DNA of 64,000 bases, taken from Tubiluchus corallicola (taxonomy: Eukaryota; Priapulida; Priapulimorpha; Priapulimorphida; Tubiluchidae). Numbering within the stretch: the first letter of the stretch is position 1; each line of letters opens with the position of its first letter. Under the pieces are notes generated by a model, which was not told where the DNA came from, did not search any database, and saw only the letters and a program-made list of their open reading frames with translations. The stretch spans positions 186,001 through 250,000 of the forward strand of contig JAQGDQ010000105.1 of the NCBI GenBank assembly GCA_030141605.1, read 5' to 3'. Of the stretch, positions 12,670 to 39,892 are shown one piece after another. A program made the position numbers and the translations under genes.

Positions 12670-14625
12670 GAGCCAAAAGTCGGATATAAATAAGGAAGCA
12701 TGCTAAGGTGAAGAACACGTTGCATAGTACCCGTTCTTACTGTTTGGTGATGCTCTTGAGTTACGTGACAGTGACCTTGCACCTAGAGGAAAATTCACAA
12801 GAGACATTCTGAACCTATTTATGTAAGTAACAATTAAGTTGCCTAATATTTATTTTTGATATTTTTAATTATTATCTGGTTGGTAACATCATTCCGTTAT
12901 TATTATCTTAAATTCTTACTGCCATTATTGTGTATTTTCATTATACTATGGCAAAATTTGTAAGCTAGTATTGCGTCATTCGTAATACTGCGCGTTGTCT
13001 TGTCGGTCTTAATGATAACTCTGTAAAACAGTAGCTTAGACTGCATGAATCGCACGTATTTCCAAAAAACTAGCTCAGTTTGATAATCTTTGTTAGGTTT
13101 CCTGCAATTAATTACTTTCCATTGGAAACAGTATGTGGATGTTTTAATTAAAAAAATTTCAGTAATCTCATCGCAAAATGAAACGCGACTATATAAATGG
13201 CCACCAAGATTAGTAATAACAAATTCAGTAATTTCAGTTGATTAAGTAATAACTTAGGTAATATTATGAAATTTATACAAAATAATAACAGAGTTTTAAA
13301 TGTGCCAAACGCTAGTAAATTAGTCCAAACTGTTTAACTCAAAAATGGGGCAGCAGGATAAAGCAAAACAATTTTCAGGGAAGCCCTTGAAGTTTGCATT
13401 TTTATTGTGAAACATTCACTATGGTCAAATTTCAAAATGACCGCCTTGATATCCTACAAATAATGGACTTAATGAAAAATGTACACTTTGGAAAATATAA
13501 ATTGAGTAACAGCTGATATAAACATTAGTATAAACTTACCAACAACATACGGGCAGTCAGGGAGGTCACCAGCATGTAATTGCATTGTAGAAATCTAATG
13601 CGAAATTGTTCAATTCTCACCTATCATTCTGTCTAAAGAAAAATTGACTCTGGTTAAAAACTTTCTCTCAGTCACTAACTGTACAAGTTATAAATGCTTT
13701 CTGTGGTTATAAAGACATTCCTGAGGTTAGTGCTTAGGTTAACAAGTGTCCGGGTTAGAAATAACCAAGTTACCAAAATATGTGGTATGATAAGTACCTG
13801 GTTACCAAGAATCAAATGTTTGCCGTAGAAAGCCTCTCAATTGTTATAATTATCTGGTTTAGCAAATTCCCAAGTTACTAACTTCTGGGTTCAAATAAGT
13901 AATCTTAGTTTTTAGAGCTCCGCATGACGAGTGAGCTGACAAACTCAGTGTATAACTCAATCATAGCGTATCGCAAACAATTTCTTATCACAGAATAGTA
14001 TAATTAATCTGTTAGTGTTAGTCTTATATAATTCAACTGTAATGTATTTGAGGGTACATATCTAAAAACATCTCTTCATTATTATTGTCAGCATCTTTAT
14101 ATCAGCATGGTGACAGCCATCGATGTCACTATCATCATAGTTGCATTTATCATGGCCAGAAGCAACCAACATCTAGTTAATGAGTTTAATTAAATTTTTG
14201 CCTTTCGCCCTAGGAAATTTTGAAAATTTCTTGTCACAATCGTCTCAAGAGTCACTAGGGTCGCAGAGTACCGGCTACTTCCAATTTGATGCCCACAACA
14301 TATTGTTTTTAATTCTAAGCAAGACTATAGTTATTATGCACATATGAGATTCAAGCACTCATAATTCCAAGATTCAACTCAAAAATCAACGCTAACGATG
14401 CAGCAACGGGCAGACAGGCTCACATCTTCACTTTAAGCTCAGTTAGCATAATATAACAATTTCATAACATTCACTGCCAGTCGCATAGTGGGATTACAAC
14501 CTTTTCCAAATGTTTACAGGTTTGAAAGTTTTTAATTGGGAAATAGCTAAGTAGTTAAATACATGCTGCCAAATTGCAGTCAGCTATATGCCACAAACGC
14601 ATGGGGGATATTATACATATACATA
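12670..14625. other. Intergenic stretch, nothing recognised
   Basis: AT-rich non-coding DNA. Around 13700-13900 there are loosely repeated AAGTTACCAA/GGTTA words, too degenerate to define a unit. Confidence 0.3.
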
Positions 14626-14629
14626 TAGG

Positions 14630-14697
14630 GAACATTTCTTTGACCAAATGACCCGCATTATATGAAGTTGTCGGGTGATTTGGTCAACGAAGCGTTC
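14630..14697. repeat. 26-bp inverted repeat hairpin
   Basis: The left arm 14630-14655 contains TTGACCAAATGACCCG and the right arm 14672-14697 contains CGGGTGATTTGGTCAA. The inner 16 bases pair with one mismatch and the outer 10 less well. The loop is 16 nt. This could be a minimal MITE derivative. Confidence 0.65.
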
Positions 14698-14699
14698 GC

Positions 14700-16685
14700 T
14701 ATTAGAAATTATGCACAATTAATTAACGCTAATTTTTTGCATGCAGGGTAAAAAATCGTATAATGGTAGTTTAGTCTCTCCCTGCAGAGCTGCCACGGGA
14801 ACAAATCTTAGATTGCAATATCACAAGTGAAAGCTGATTACCGACTGCCAAAGATCCTTCAATGCCATAAAATGCTTATTATAAACGAGAAAAAACGTAT
14901 TTCAGAAAAGCTGATTAGGTTTTCGAAGAATTGTTCTGCAAAGTGGATAGCCTACTTCCTTTTATGGTTAACGAGCATAATAACTCACCTGCATGCGTGG
15001 AAAATGTTACCTGCAACAACAATGGTCGCGTGGCGAAATGTGATTTTATTTTAGTGAATTTGTTCAATTCATAGGAGATGCAAAAAGCTTTTGTAAAAAA
15101 AGGAGAGACAGTGAGGTCACGGAAAAATTGTTGTTATAGCCAATATAACCGAAACTGCAGGAAAAAAGTGATGCTAACAAAATTTTAAAGAAGTCCTTGT
15201 ACTTGCTGTGTGTATGACATTAAGAAAACAGAAGCAATATTAGTAAACTGAAGTATTTTTAAAATAAGTAATTAAGTTATGCTTTGTGTAATTTACTATC
15301 AAACGTGTCACATTTCACAATTTAACGAATTTCTAGATCATATTTGGAGTTGCATAATGCGTAAAATATACAGATTGGCAGAATATTGAATACAAATTAA
15401 AATCACTGAAAAGTGGGAAAACTTATTTCTACAGTTCTGCAGCTGAGCTCGAAGATATATGATTGCAGAGCTGAGTTTAGTTAACTCAATGGTTATATTG
15501 CAAGTTGAAAGAAAAATCTGTAAAACACTCTGATAATTAAATGTTTATTACAGTTAAACACACAGCTATTTATAAAGCCACCAAGAAAAAGTTAATTGAT
15601 TCGGTATTAGTCCCAATTAGGCTTTAACCTGCTGACCAGGATACAGTAAGAAGCAGATCATAACTCATAAGTAATAATAGTAATAGACCAGTAACAGATC
15701 GTTGAGTTTGCAACAAATGCTGTGGAAAAATGTTGAAGTAATAGGACTATAATGGCATTTCGGTTATAACAATGAACTCTGTATAACCCATTTTTCTTCA
15801 GAAGCTAGTACAGTTGCTCAATTAGTAACTCAGAAAAATGTTAGCTCTGGGCGGAAAAACGTCTGGTTCTTTTCTAAGCAAGCTAACTTCAATGGTTTTG
15901 ATCTTTTCTAACAAAGCATATAGTTTTATTCTGATATAATAGTTTCCTTGAGGAACATTCCCGGCAGCGCACTAGAGATTAGTCATAGAAGTCGTGTTTC
16001 TCACCTCTCACTCCCCTTTCTCTCATTCTATATTAATTTTTATGTATTTTATGTTGTCTTCTTTTCTCTCTTCCTTTTGTCCTTCATTCTTTCTTTTTTC
16101 TAACTTGCTTTTTATTCAGGATGCCCAACTGTGCTTTTGCTGTTACGTTATGTATGAGACACTCTGTTTTCAGTTCCCCCAATAGTAAACGCCCCGTTGC
16201 GTCTGTTAACTAATTGAATAATTGTCACAGCAGCTGCACCATGACAAGAAAAAGCTGATTATAGATGTGAGTTGGTTGTTTAGTAACTAATGTTCTGTGG
16301 AGCAAGCCAACATTAGCAAATATAGCTGTTTTTTAACAAATAAATCTTTCAAATTTATAATGACATCAGACATGTGGTCATATTTTCGCCGGTTTAACAT
16401 GACCCAAAGTGCAAAGTTTAGAATCTTTTGAATTTTGTTTAAATGAATATCTGCAGCATTACTATTTATACAGGCAAACAGTAGAGCACATGCGAAAATG
16501 CAATGCTATTTATAAAAAATGGCATCAACAAATGATGTGGTATACAATTTTTAATATTATTAAAATTCCCGTGCATTTTATAGAAACGAGTTTACACCCA
16601 GATTGCGTGCATTAGCGTGGTTGAGTTTTTGTGTTCAAAAAGTCTAATGTCACCGAATCTGTAACACAAGTGTGCAACTTTTGCG
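14700..16685. other. Intergenic stretch, nothing recognised
   Basis: No supported gene or repeat was seen. Small frames at 14827-15054, 15994-16185 and 16409-16615 have no family resemblance. Confidence 0.3.
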
Positions 16686-16689
16686 TGCT

Positions 16690-16865
16690 GCCAATTATTA
16701 TAAATTACGTTTTTTCAGTTTTAAGTTTCATTCCGTTATTTTGATACCAATTTTGCACAGTAGTTAACGCATCAGTGCGACCACGGTGACTTTATTAGTT
16801 TCAGATTTAAGTGCAGTTGGGGCATCATCTGCAAATTGAACCAATCTAGTTTCAATGCTGTTTGT
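16690..16865 (-). mobile_element. LINE reverse transcriptase relic
   Basis: The reverse strand reads LVQFADDAPTAL, then after a frameshift DALTTVQNWYQNNGMKL and an LKTEKT end. This is the catalytic FADD block and following helix of a LINE reverse transcriptase. Only about 60 codons survive. Confidence 0.55.
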
Positions 16866-17379
16866 TTAGTTTAGTTATTCATTTATTTTCAAATAATTAA
16901 TTTCAAAACTATTTATTTATTTTATTTAGACGGGCCTAAATAGTTTCTTTGAAATATTCCAATATCATCATCGCGTTCAATGAAAAGGGAAAAGGCATAG
17001 ATTACAGTTTGTGAGATAGCTTTAAAACCAACATAGAGCAACTTGATACTACTGCAGTTTATTTGACCACGTCCCCTAATCAACAATGTCAAAGATTTGC
17101 TAAGATCAAGCGCAGTACACTCGTTTGGATGCAACGCTTTTATAAAAAATTGAAACTTTACGGACTTCTAAGGCAAGCCAAAAAGTGTGACAAGCCCAGT
17201 AAGAGTTGTTAGTGTGTTCGTTCAGGGACACCTATATGAAAAAATTTCTGGAGTAATCAAAGTTTGGATAGATCAAACAGAAAAAACTTAGTTCAGGTTA
17301 GTAGTGAAAATAAAATTATATCAAAACTACAGTATTTCTACCGGTAGTATTATTATTAAATGCTAGAGCACGCAAACAC

Positions 17380-18120
17380 AAATGTGGTGAGTTTGAAGGC
17401 GCAGTGCATAATTATGGAACAAATCATGTAATAATAATCACAGAGACGTGGCTAATAAAGACTAGCCCTAAATATCTGCAAACAGCTGACAGGATATTCA
17501 ATGTTTTCATTTGAATGTCAAGACAGACCTGGTGAGGAGTCACCGTTCACGTAAGAAGGGATATTCAAGCTAATGATATTAAAGTAGAAAATCGGTACTT
17601 TTGCGAAATGGTTTGGCTATTAGGTAGACCGACAAGACTAGCAAAACCTAAAGCTGCCACAATTGTTGCAGAACTGTATTTTTGCTGGTACATCTTGCGT
17701 TAAAAAAGGATTCAAACGCCAATTTCTGGACACTATATATACAGCTTATTATTCATCCAAGCAAAAACACATCCGGCTTATCTGCACTTATCGTAATTAA
17801 ACAGTATTATATGCATCTGGAATGAGACAAAATAAATTAACTGTCGAAATGTCGAACTATCTATCTGAAACAAGTAGTTAAAAAAACAATTCGCGACAGT
17901 ATGGTTTCGGACTGTATTTTTACTGACATCAACGCACACGTAATCATGAGCAGAAGTAAAGGCGCCACCACGGCCCTGAAGTAAGTTGTCGAAAGTTAAC
18001 TTTCAAATAAAGGAACCAAGAGGATATCTCGTGGATATGTTCTCAATAAACTTGCAATTCTCTATTTTCCAAATGTCTTGAAAGCTCTTGCCCTGCTGCC
18101 CAGTTATCTTGCTCACTAAC
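17380..18120 (+). mobile_element. LINE endonuclease-domain relic
   Basis: Broken + strand frames read KCGEFEGAVHNYGTNHVIII, TETWL (the APE endonuclease ETWL motif), DRIFNVF, VHVRRDIQAND, GRPTRLAKPKAATIVAELYF and, near 17890-17990, NNSRQYGFG/TDINAHVIMS-like segments. The order matches the N-terminal nuclease of I/Jockey-type LINEs. Multiple stops and frameshifts; no RT domain follows. Confidence 0.55.
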
Positions 18121-18124
18121 TGAA

Positions 18125-18830
18125 AATAATTAGTTCTTGTAACAGGTGGCACCAAAGGTCCAAAGTTATTGTAGTGCACAACAACTTAATTAACATCTGA
18201 TAATTAAACTAAATTTGTTTTTCAGTGCCTTTTGACCAGTTCCATAATAATATTTATTATTATTATTATATGCATGCGCATTTGAGGGACAGTACGTGTG
18301 TGTTTAAATTGTTATTAAATACGATTCATTAATACGCAAAAGGAATCACCGTACAATAACAGTCTGTGCTTAACTAAATGAAATATGTTTGAAAATGAAG
18401 AAGCAGATCTACAATGTTTACATGCACATCTCAGTTAATAAGACAGCAAGGCCAAATTTTGACCTAATGACCAAAAATAATTTAAAGGTTTTACTTCTGC
18501 TAGTTGCACAGTTTTGCTTCATGAGTAGCTTAAATGACTTACTGAAAGACACTAATCCCTTTAGTTAGCGAAAATCTACACGCGTCAAACAGCCATTAAA
18601 ATTTGTCGTTTGGCAATAAAGCAGCATATTCACACCAGGTAAGCAGAAAGAATTGCATAGCCGTGAAAATGTCTGTCTAACAGCTTATAATGCTCTCGAC
18701 ATTTTCAAAACTTTGCGACGAAGAAACAGCAGGCAATCTAGAAGGATTTATGTTTGAAACGGCTTTTCACTTATAGCGTAGTACGTCAGTGAGAAGGTTC
18801 TCATGAAAAAATCATTAAACTGCTACGATT
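18125..18830. other. Intergenic stretch, nothing recognised
   Basis: Non-coding AT-rich sequence between the LINE relic and the dispersed repeat. Confidence 0.3.
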
Positions 18831-18834
18831 AAAC

Positions 18835-19540
18835 TAGCCAAACCATAAAAGATTTTTGCACCTTAACCCAGCACAACCCACAACACCAATACCATCCTCG
18901 CCACATCATCCACACCACACCACAACACATTACTCATACCACAGCACCCACATCACATCACACCAGGCCACAACACTTGAAAATGTATGCCATGACAAAC
19001 GCTGTTAGACTCATCCACCAAAGATCAATAATGAATGGACATTCTACAGTCTTTGCGTACTACTTCTCAGCTGGTATAAGGCTAACAGATACAAGTTACA
19101 TGTACAATTATATCTCTGTTTGTAACACAGTAAAACGACATCTTTCTTAACGAAACTTCCACACCTTGTAGACCATTTCCTTTTTCTGGTAGTGTGCTCA
19201 TTTTTCCCAAGATGCACAAATATCTGTTTCCGGAATCTGTTTGTGCAGTTTTCCGTAAAAATTGGGCGAATGGGTTTGGGAGAGCGCCTTTTGCCGGAAA
19301 CCACGAAAGGCTAAATAGCCTTACTACAACCCACCGTTGAACGAGTAACACAACCATTACAGGTACTGCCCCTGTACGTCAACATTCTCTCAAATCATGG
19401 TGTATAACTTTTGTGGAAAAAAACAGGCCCAAAACGCCCATTTTGGAGATTTTCGCCCCCGTTCCGCCGGTAGCCCCAATTCGAAAAAGAAATCATGAAC
19501 GAAACCACAGTAGTTCGAAACCTTTCATTTGATACGTAAT
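18835..19540 (-). repeat. Dispersed repeat family with GTGGT-rich tail, copy 1
   Basis: On the reverse strand this is collinear with 42690-43770. Shared blocks include TTTTTCGAATTGGG, GGTGGGT(T)GTAGTA, TGGGAAAAA(A)TGAGCACAC, TGTAGAATGT..CATTATTGATC and, after a GTGGT-rich minisatellite (18860-18975), the end GTTTGGCTAGT. No intact protein frame, transposase or RT motif was recognised. Class unknown; copy 1 is shorter than copy 2. Confidence 0.75.
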
Positions 19541-19544
19541 TGGC

Positions 19545-20320
19545 CAAAAAATGGTGGATCGTTGGAGGTGTAATCGGAAAAACCATCGTATAAATAAATA
19601 AATTCAGACACATACCAGCGAAATAAATATAATATTCTTTATTATTAGATTGTCAAAGCCCTGCAGAAGAGTTTTGCGCATAAATCCACAATGATGACCC
19701 ACATCACATGATGATCCGAACCAATGATGACCATATCTCACCACCCGGAGCCACTGCCACCACTGCCGCCAATAATGACCGCAAATTACGGCGACAAAAA
19801 CAACAGTAGCAACAGCAACAAAAACAGCAGCCTAGTGAAACCCTGCAAATACATTTTGCGAAAGTGAGTGAAATTTCAAATGTTTTTAGACCCATCTACT
19901 GATGATCATTCAACACAGTTATAAACTTCTTCAGGATTTCCCAAGTGTGTATGCTCTGGGTTTGCTCAGTCTGGTCACCGCCCCAATGAAAGCTTCTCGC
20001 GTACAATCCCTTCCTTCTAAAGTCCTACATTGACGAAGTTTCTTTGGGCAGTCTTTGAACGAGGATGGAAGCACCTAGTATGGACTTTGCACGTTTGTTA
20101 TGCATAGTTCCATACTGCATTTTTATCAGTTATTATAATTTGTCTATCAGACTAATGTTTTTCATCTTCTAGGTATTCCATTATTAAAAATTGGCATCAT
20201 ATTTTAGCAAACTAATATCCTCTTGCCATTAAAAATAATTATTATCCATATTATGTTAAAACACTAAAGGTAAATTATGAGTACAAAGTTTTCATTCTTT
20301 TGTCATTTTAAATTTTATTA
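19545..20320. other. Intergenic stretch with CAG/CCA-rich patch
   Basis: 19740-19840 is rich in CCACCACTGCC and CAACAGCAACA words. No gene was recognised. Confidence 0.3.
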
Positions 20321-20332
20321 CTATGTAACCAT

Positions 20333-20738
20333 TAGAGGTGAGCATTCTCTGCCAGAAAACGTATTCGAATCGAATCGAATTTGTGACTTTTGAATTCAAG
20401 TCGAACCGAATGTTAGTATTCAGAATCCAAATCGAATTCGAATTGAGTTTGAAAGATTTTCGAACAAGGTTGCGAATCACTAGTTAAAAGTGGTCTTACA
20501 AAAATCATGCATATTGTTAGATTTTGTTGTGCAGTAAAACCACATTAGTTTGTTAAAGATCTTGTACAGAAACTGCAGCTAAATTGCGCCAATTGCATGC
20601 TGTTTCAAAAATATTAATTATAAAGAACGTATGTAGCCGAAATGCTGAATTATTCGAATCTATAATTCGTTCGAATCGAATTCGATTGTTCGAATAGGAT
20701 TCGAACGTTCGAACTCGAACATTCGATGCTCACCCTTA
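20333..20738. mobile_element. hAT-type MITE with 8-bp target duplication
   Basis: Ends are TAGAGGTGAGCAT and, reverse-complemented, TAAGGGTGAGCAT, like hAT TIRs ((C/T)AGNGGTG...). Flanks are GTAACCAT (20325-20332) and GCAACCAT (20739-20746), an 8-bp duplication with one mismatch, as hAT elements make. Both subterminal regions are packed with TTCGAA/GAATCGAA words. There is no transposase frame. It lies about 520 bases upstream of the first exon of the receptor gene. Confidence 0.8.
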
Positions 20739-21259
20739 GCAACCATGTCCATGTCCTCGTTGTGTTTAGTATAATTGAAACTACTTTAAAATTTAAACCT
20801 TACACCCTCATCAATAATACTATTTATTTGCTCTAGTACTGAACTGTAAACACTATAACGATTAAAAAAATAAAAATTTTATCTTAAACGGTTCAGGATA
20901 GAATGGGTAGCAGCAACAATGGTATTTGTCTCGAAATTTGCGATCTCTGTCTTTATAAAGAAATGAATAAGCACTCTCAAATGAGTAGATGGAGCCTAGA
21001 GCTTCAAACGCAGAGCTAAAAGGATTTTGTCATAGCTGAAGTAAATATAATTATTATTTTATTTTTACTTACAGTGGTCTAACTTTAATTGTCATTGTAA
21101 TGCATTTTTTGTGACTGTGATCTTTTGAGCGGTTTGAAAAACCATGACCACGTTGCTCCCTGACATTCGTTGTTTTGCGCTGAGTTAGCGCTGCTGTCTG
21201 CTGTGAAAAAGAAACTATGTTTTTTAGAATTTTTACTGTGTAATTTTAAATTTCGGAAA

Positions 21260-35540
<14,281 letters not shown>

Positions 35541-35892
35541 GAGCATCTTCTGCCAATGTTTATGGTGCATTAAAGTATGCGAGGTGTTGGTTTCTTGAGC
35601 GCTATGAAAGGCGTTCAATTCAGTGGTTTGTGACAGGACATGCTAAATTTGAAACATTTTACCCTAATCTTCTGTAAGTGTGAAAGTGTAACCAATAGAC
35701 CAGGTTAGAGCATGCAGTTTACAGAATTCTTCATATTGGAATTATGCGTCAGATTCGTATTGTGCATTTATGCAAAGCCGAAGGTGGATCATTCGTAATG
35801 TACAACATTTTTGTTATCAGTTCTTTTCAGCAAGTCACAAAGTTGCAGCCCAGCATTGTTAAATTTACCAAGTCTAAGTATAAAATGTTGTT

Positions 35893-35898
35893 AATAAA
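35893..35898 (+). terminator. Polyadenylation signal AATAAA
   Basis: Canonical hexamer 353 bases after the stop codon; the probable 3' end of the receptor transcript. Confidence 0.6.
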
Positions 35899-35929
35899 CA
35901 GAACAGTTTATTCGTCATTATTTTATTGT

Positions 35930-36485
35930 TAAAAAAAATCTCTATTAAGTTTGTTCTATTTTAGCCGCTGTTTAGGTTATTAAAATGCTAGTTTCTGATC
36001 GCTTAATTGATTCATTCAGTACTATTTTGTCAAAGTAGTGTAACACCCTATCAGATATTCCTGTGGCGTAGCTAAAAGCACACAGGGGTTTATCTAAGAC
36101 AGGACCCCGTAGAGACTTACACAGTAATGTTTACGTACCAACATGTTAACAATAACTTCGTATCCCTTTAATAATAATAATAATAATAAGCAATTTAATA
36201 TTGGCATTTCTTTCAACAGTAAAAGTTTGTTCAATAATTTGTATCAGACAAAAATACTTGTGTAGTATGCAGAGTGGTAAAACGAAGGGGTGAACAAATG
36301 AAAATGAGTGCCAAAGCTTTAGTCAAAAGCGAATTTTAAGAGAATGGAATAGAACATAATGGAGCGGAATACAGTTGCAATTATACAGTGTATATTATCT
36401 CAAATGTGATAAAATTTAGTAAAACGGTCAACGCAAACAATGAAAATACATGTGTAGTAGGAAAATTATTACATATTTTTGCTGG
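35930..36485. other. Intergenic stretch, nothing recognised
   Basis: Only a short (TAA)n patch near 36170-36188. Confidence 0.35.
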
Positions 36486-36489
36486 TTTC

Positions 36490-36590
36490 CGGATGTCAAT
36501 GTGTGCCCTCTCGTCCACATTCCCAGTGTCCAAACGTCCAGTACCTAAACTTCATGTGTCGAAGCATTCTTGTGTTGAAATGCTGTCTGT
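36490..36590 (+). repeat. Third patch of the TGTGTC-AAATGTCC minisatellite
   Basis: Degenerate units such as AGTGTCCAAACGTCC and ATGTGTCGAAGCATTC. Abuts the large trinucleotide array. Confidence 0.5.
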
Positions 36591-36601
36591 TGCTACTACT
36601 G

Positions 36602-36639
<38 letters not shown>

Positions 36640-36641
36640 AC

Positions 36642-36706
<65 letters not shown>

Positions 36707-36770
36707 GCTACTACTACTACTACTACTACTACTACTGCTACTGCTACTGCTACTGCTACTACTGCTACTG

Positions 36771-36823
<53 letters not shown>

Positions 36824-36860
36824 GCTACTGCTACTGCTACTACTGCTACTGCTACTACTG

Positions 36861-36935
<75 letters not shown>

Positions 36936-36996
36936 TTACTGCTACTACTACTACTACCGCTACTGCTGTTGCTACTACTGCTGCTGCTGCTGCTGA
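36591..36996 (+). repeat. (TAC)n/(TGC)n trinucleotide array
   Basis: About 400 bases of CTA/CTG-type trinucleotides. Frames on both strands are homopolymeric artefacts. Confidence 0.97.
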
Positions 36997-37250
36997 TAGA
37001 TAGGTAGGTAGGTAGACAGATAGATAGGCAGGCAGACAGACAGACAAACAGACAGGTAGCCAAATTAACAAACATTTCGAAAGCTATAGGTAAACTGGTT
37101 GAGAGTGAAATCGATAGACAAGCACGTGTATTGTAATGTATATGTTAGTAGGCAGTTAGAGATACAGGTGGAGATACGTAGACAGATAGATAAATAGACA
37201 AACAGGTATTCATGCACACAAACAACTAGACACAAACAGGCGGACGAAGA
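36997..37250 (+). repeat. GATA/GTAG/GACA tetranucleotide array
   Basis: Tight tetramers at 36994-37060 (GATAGGTAGGTA, GCAGACAGACAGAC), then looser ones to about 37250. Confidence 0.8.
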
Positions 37251-37254
37251 GAAG

Positions 37255-38950
37255 GGCGAGCCAGATGGAATTACTGATAAATGGATGGGCGGCAGGCAAT
37301 GCTTTGGTGTTCTGTTGCCCAAATTGATAACCAAAGAGGTGTTATGTTCTTTTAGGCAGGAGATGCTACTAACTAAGAGAACCAATAATAAGCATATATT
37401 GAGAATTTTGTCCTTTTGATAGACTCCTAGGTACGTTAACATCATGAATTAGGCCGGTTTTGACGTCATTACTTTCTCATGATTACTGTATTATGTTGCT
37501 TTCTTCGCCCACGTCTCTTTTTGTCAGTTAATTACACGAAACCATGCTGACTTTGTGAGGCTTTGTCGCTTCGCTCACGCAGTATACTAATTACATAATA
37601 CACGCGTGCAACGGAATAATGAACTTTCCTAGAGTTTTCAAGGCAGTCTAACTTACGGCCAACATATTACATAATTTGTCAAGTAATACTGAAAAAAACT
37701 GCGCAGTAAAGTGTAAAATAATACATTTTACTGTTCTTTATTATTACACGCACTAGAAAACCCGTCCTGCACAAGAGTTAACGGCTGTTGTTTTAGTAGG
37801 CAAAGCGGGTTCCCGTATGGTTGAATTTATTATGAGCGCGCTGGTTACTCGGCCAAGTAGTTTAATAGACTTTAATGTTAATAGACTGCCACAAAAATAG
37901 GTAAATGTAAAATGACTCCAGTATTACTGTATGACGAAAAGAATGGTAACTGCTGCAGATAGTCATGATGACGACAGCAGAGACAATAGCAACTCACAGC
38001 TATAGTTATCGTTTATTACTTTTACATAGCCATCGAAACGCATTTTTCTTGGTTAATTTTCCTTTTCTAGCGGTGGATTACACTTACAGCAATCGCCTGC
38101 CGTACTACATATGTTGAAGTCAGTTACTGAATCCAAGCATGTTTTTTTATGAAAATTGTTTTTGAGCATTAACCTATCAAGTAGCAATTAGGTCATTTAC
38201 TATGTAATCAAAACAACAGCTGTCAAAACCACATCGCGTCTTCGAATATCAGAATTTTCTAGAAGATTTAAATCATTGTGTTGCCGCACCTGGTGACTGG
38301 GTGCTTGCCTGTTTGGCGGCTAGACAAGGCCTACGGGGACTGATTACCTCTCATTCCAAAGATGGAGCAGGATTAGGAACAAGTCGAATAGGCAACGGAA
38401 AGACGTCGACCAAGCTGTAGGAGTAGATCGACCACATTACCAGATCAATTTATTTTACAATAGAGTCATTTTTAAACATAACTGATACGGTAAATTTTAG
38501 AACAGTGAGGAAGCCCGAGGCTTTTCTGCACTGAGATGAGTAATTTATTCTGTTATATAGCGATTTCGTGCCTGTCACAATTAATTATGCAGGAAAAGTT
38601 TGTCAGCTATTGCAATGTTGAGTGAGATCTGAAAAACGGTTTGAAGTGAATTACAAATGTATCATGAATCAGCTAAAGGTGTCAGTCATATAGGTTGAGT
38701 AATAGTAATTACATTACGTATTTTTTCATAATGTGCATTACTTTGGTACGGCAATCGCTCTGGAATCCTATATATGTACTGAATATGTCAATGCCATTTA
38801 ATTCTACAAATATAATTTCAGGAAGAACGATATAATATGGCTTTCATTTATTTTTTTAATGTGACCAAAACAGCCAGTGAGGTGCTGTGTGCAGCGTACG
38901 TGGCATCTCGAAGAGTTTCTGGTCTGTTTTCCACATCATTTACTTGCTAT
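37255..38950. other. Intergenic stretch, nothing recognised
   Basis: No gene, RNA or clear repeat was identified. Confidence 0.3.
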
Positions 38951-38953
38951 TAC

Positions 38954-39016
<63 letters not shown>
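38954..39016 (+). repeat. (TC)n microsatellite
   Basis: About 30 TC units. Confidence 0.95.
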
Positions 39017-39019
<3 letters not shown>

Positions 39020-39022
<3 letters not shown>

Positions 39023-39885
39023 TCTTCTCTCCTTTCTCCTTTCCATGGGTATGTAATTCTACAGCAGGAGTGACTGTAACATTTTCAAAATTGAGTTGCG
39101 AGCTAAGATTAGTTACAATAAGTTAGTAGACCCGTTTAATGTGCAATACATAATTATCCTAACACAGAATATTGTACGTAAGCATTACAACTCAATTTTC
39201 ATTTTTTATCTAATAAAAAAATTATCTAGTGTCCAGATACAGTTTACGATTGCCTCATATGTATGTCTAGCACGCTCACACAATAATCGCTCATCTTGTC
39301 ACAAATGTGTTAACAGATTTGATTTTGTGCAAGAAACGAATATTGGAAAATTGTTGTTTTTGCGAAATTATTAATTTTACAATGGATAATTGCGTTTTAT
39401 TCTCCCACACAATGCGCAGTACCAGTGTATTTTTCGTGGAAGGTGCAATTCGTGGAACAGAGAAATTAAGCGTGCTTCAATTTAAGTTGTCAAAACTGCG
39501 TGAACTATGTCTATTTTTACGAATATATACGTAACAGCAAAAGTTTTGTATACGTAACACCATTTTTTATTTTATACACCTGTAGATAGTGCTCTTATTG
39601 TTGTTAAAAATACAAAATTGGGGAAATAACGTAACAACTGTTCTGACAGTAATGTCTATACTGTCAATCAAATCCAGCCTTTTACATGTTTGGGGGGGGG
39701 GCATTTCTTGAAGAAATAGACAAACAAATAGCGATCCTGGAAGAAGTAACTATAACAGAAGTGTCGTAGATTGCCCCTATGACTTTTCAGTCTTGTGTTA
39801 TTTAGTGTTGCATTGGTTGGTGGTGATCTTAAGTGGGTTAAAACAAGTTTGACTCGAATTATTGGTCGAGGAACTCGCTGACCTG
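39020..39885. other. Intergenic stretch, nothing recognised
   Basis: Short overlapping + strand frames lack motifs. There is a poly-G run near 39690. Confidence 0.3.
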
Positions 39886-39892
39886 AGAAACA

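Noticed and set aside
36388-37075. Long frames of poly-Tyr, poly-Thr, poly-Val and poly-Ser on both strands
   Set aside because: They are translations of the (TAC)n/(TGC)n array and have no non-repetitive coding flank.
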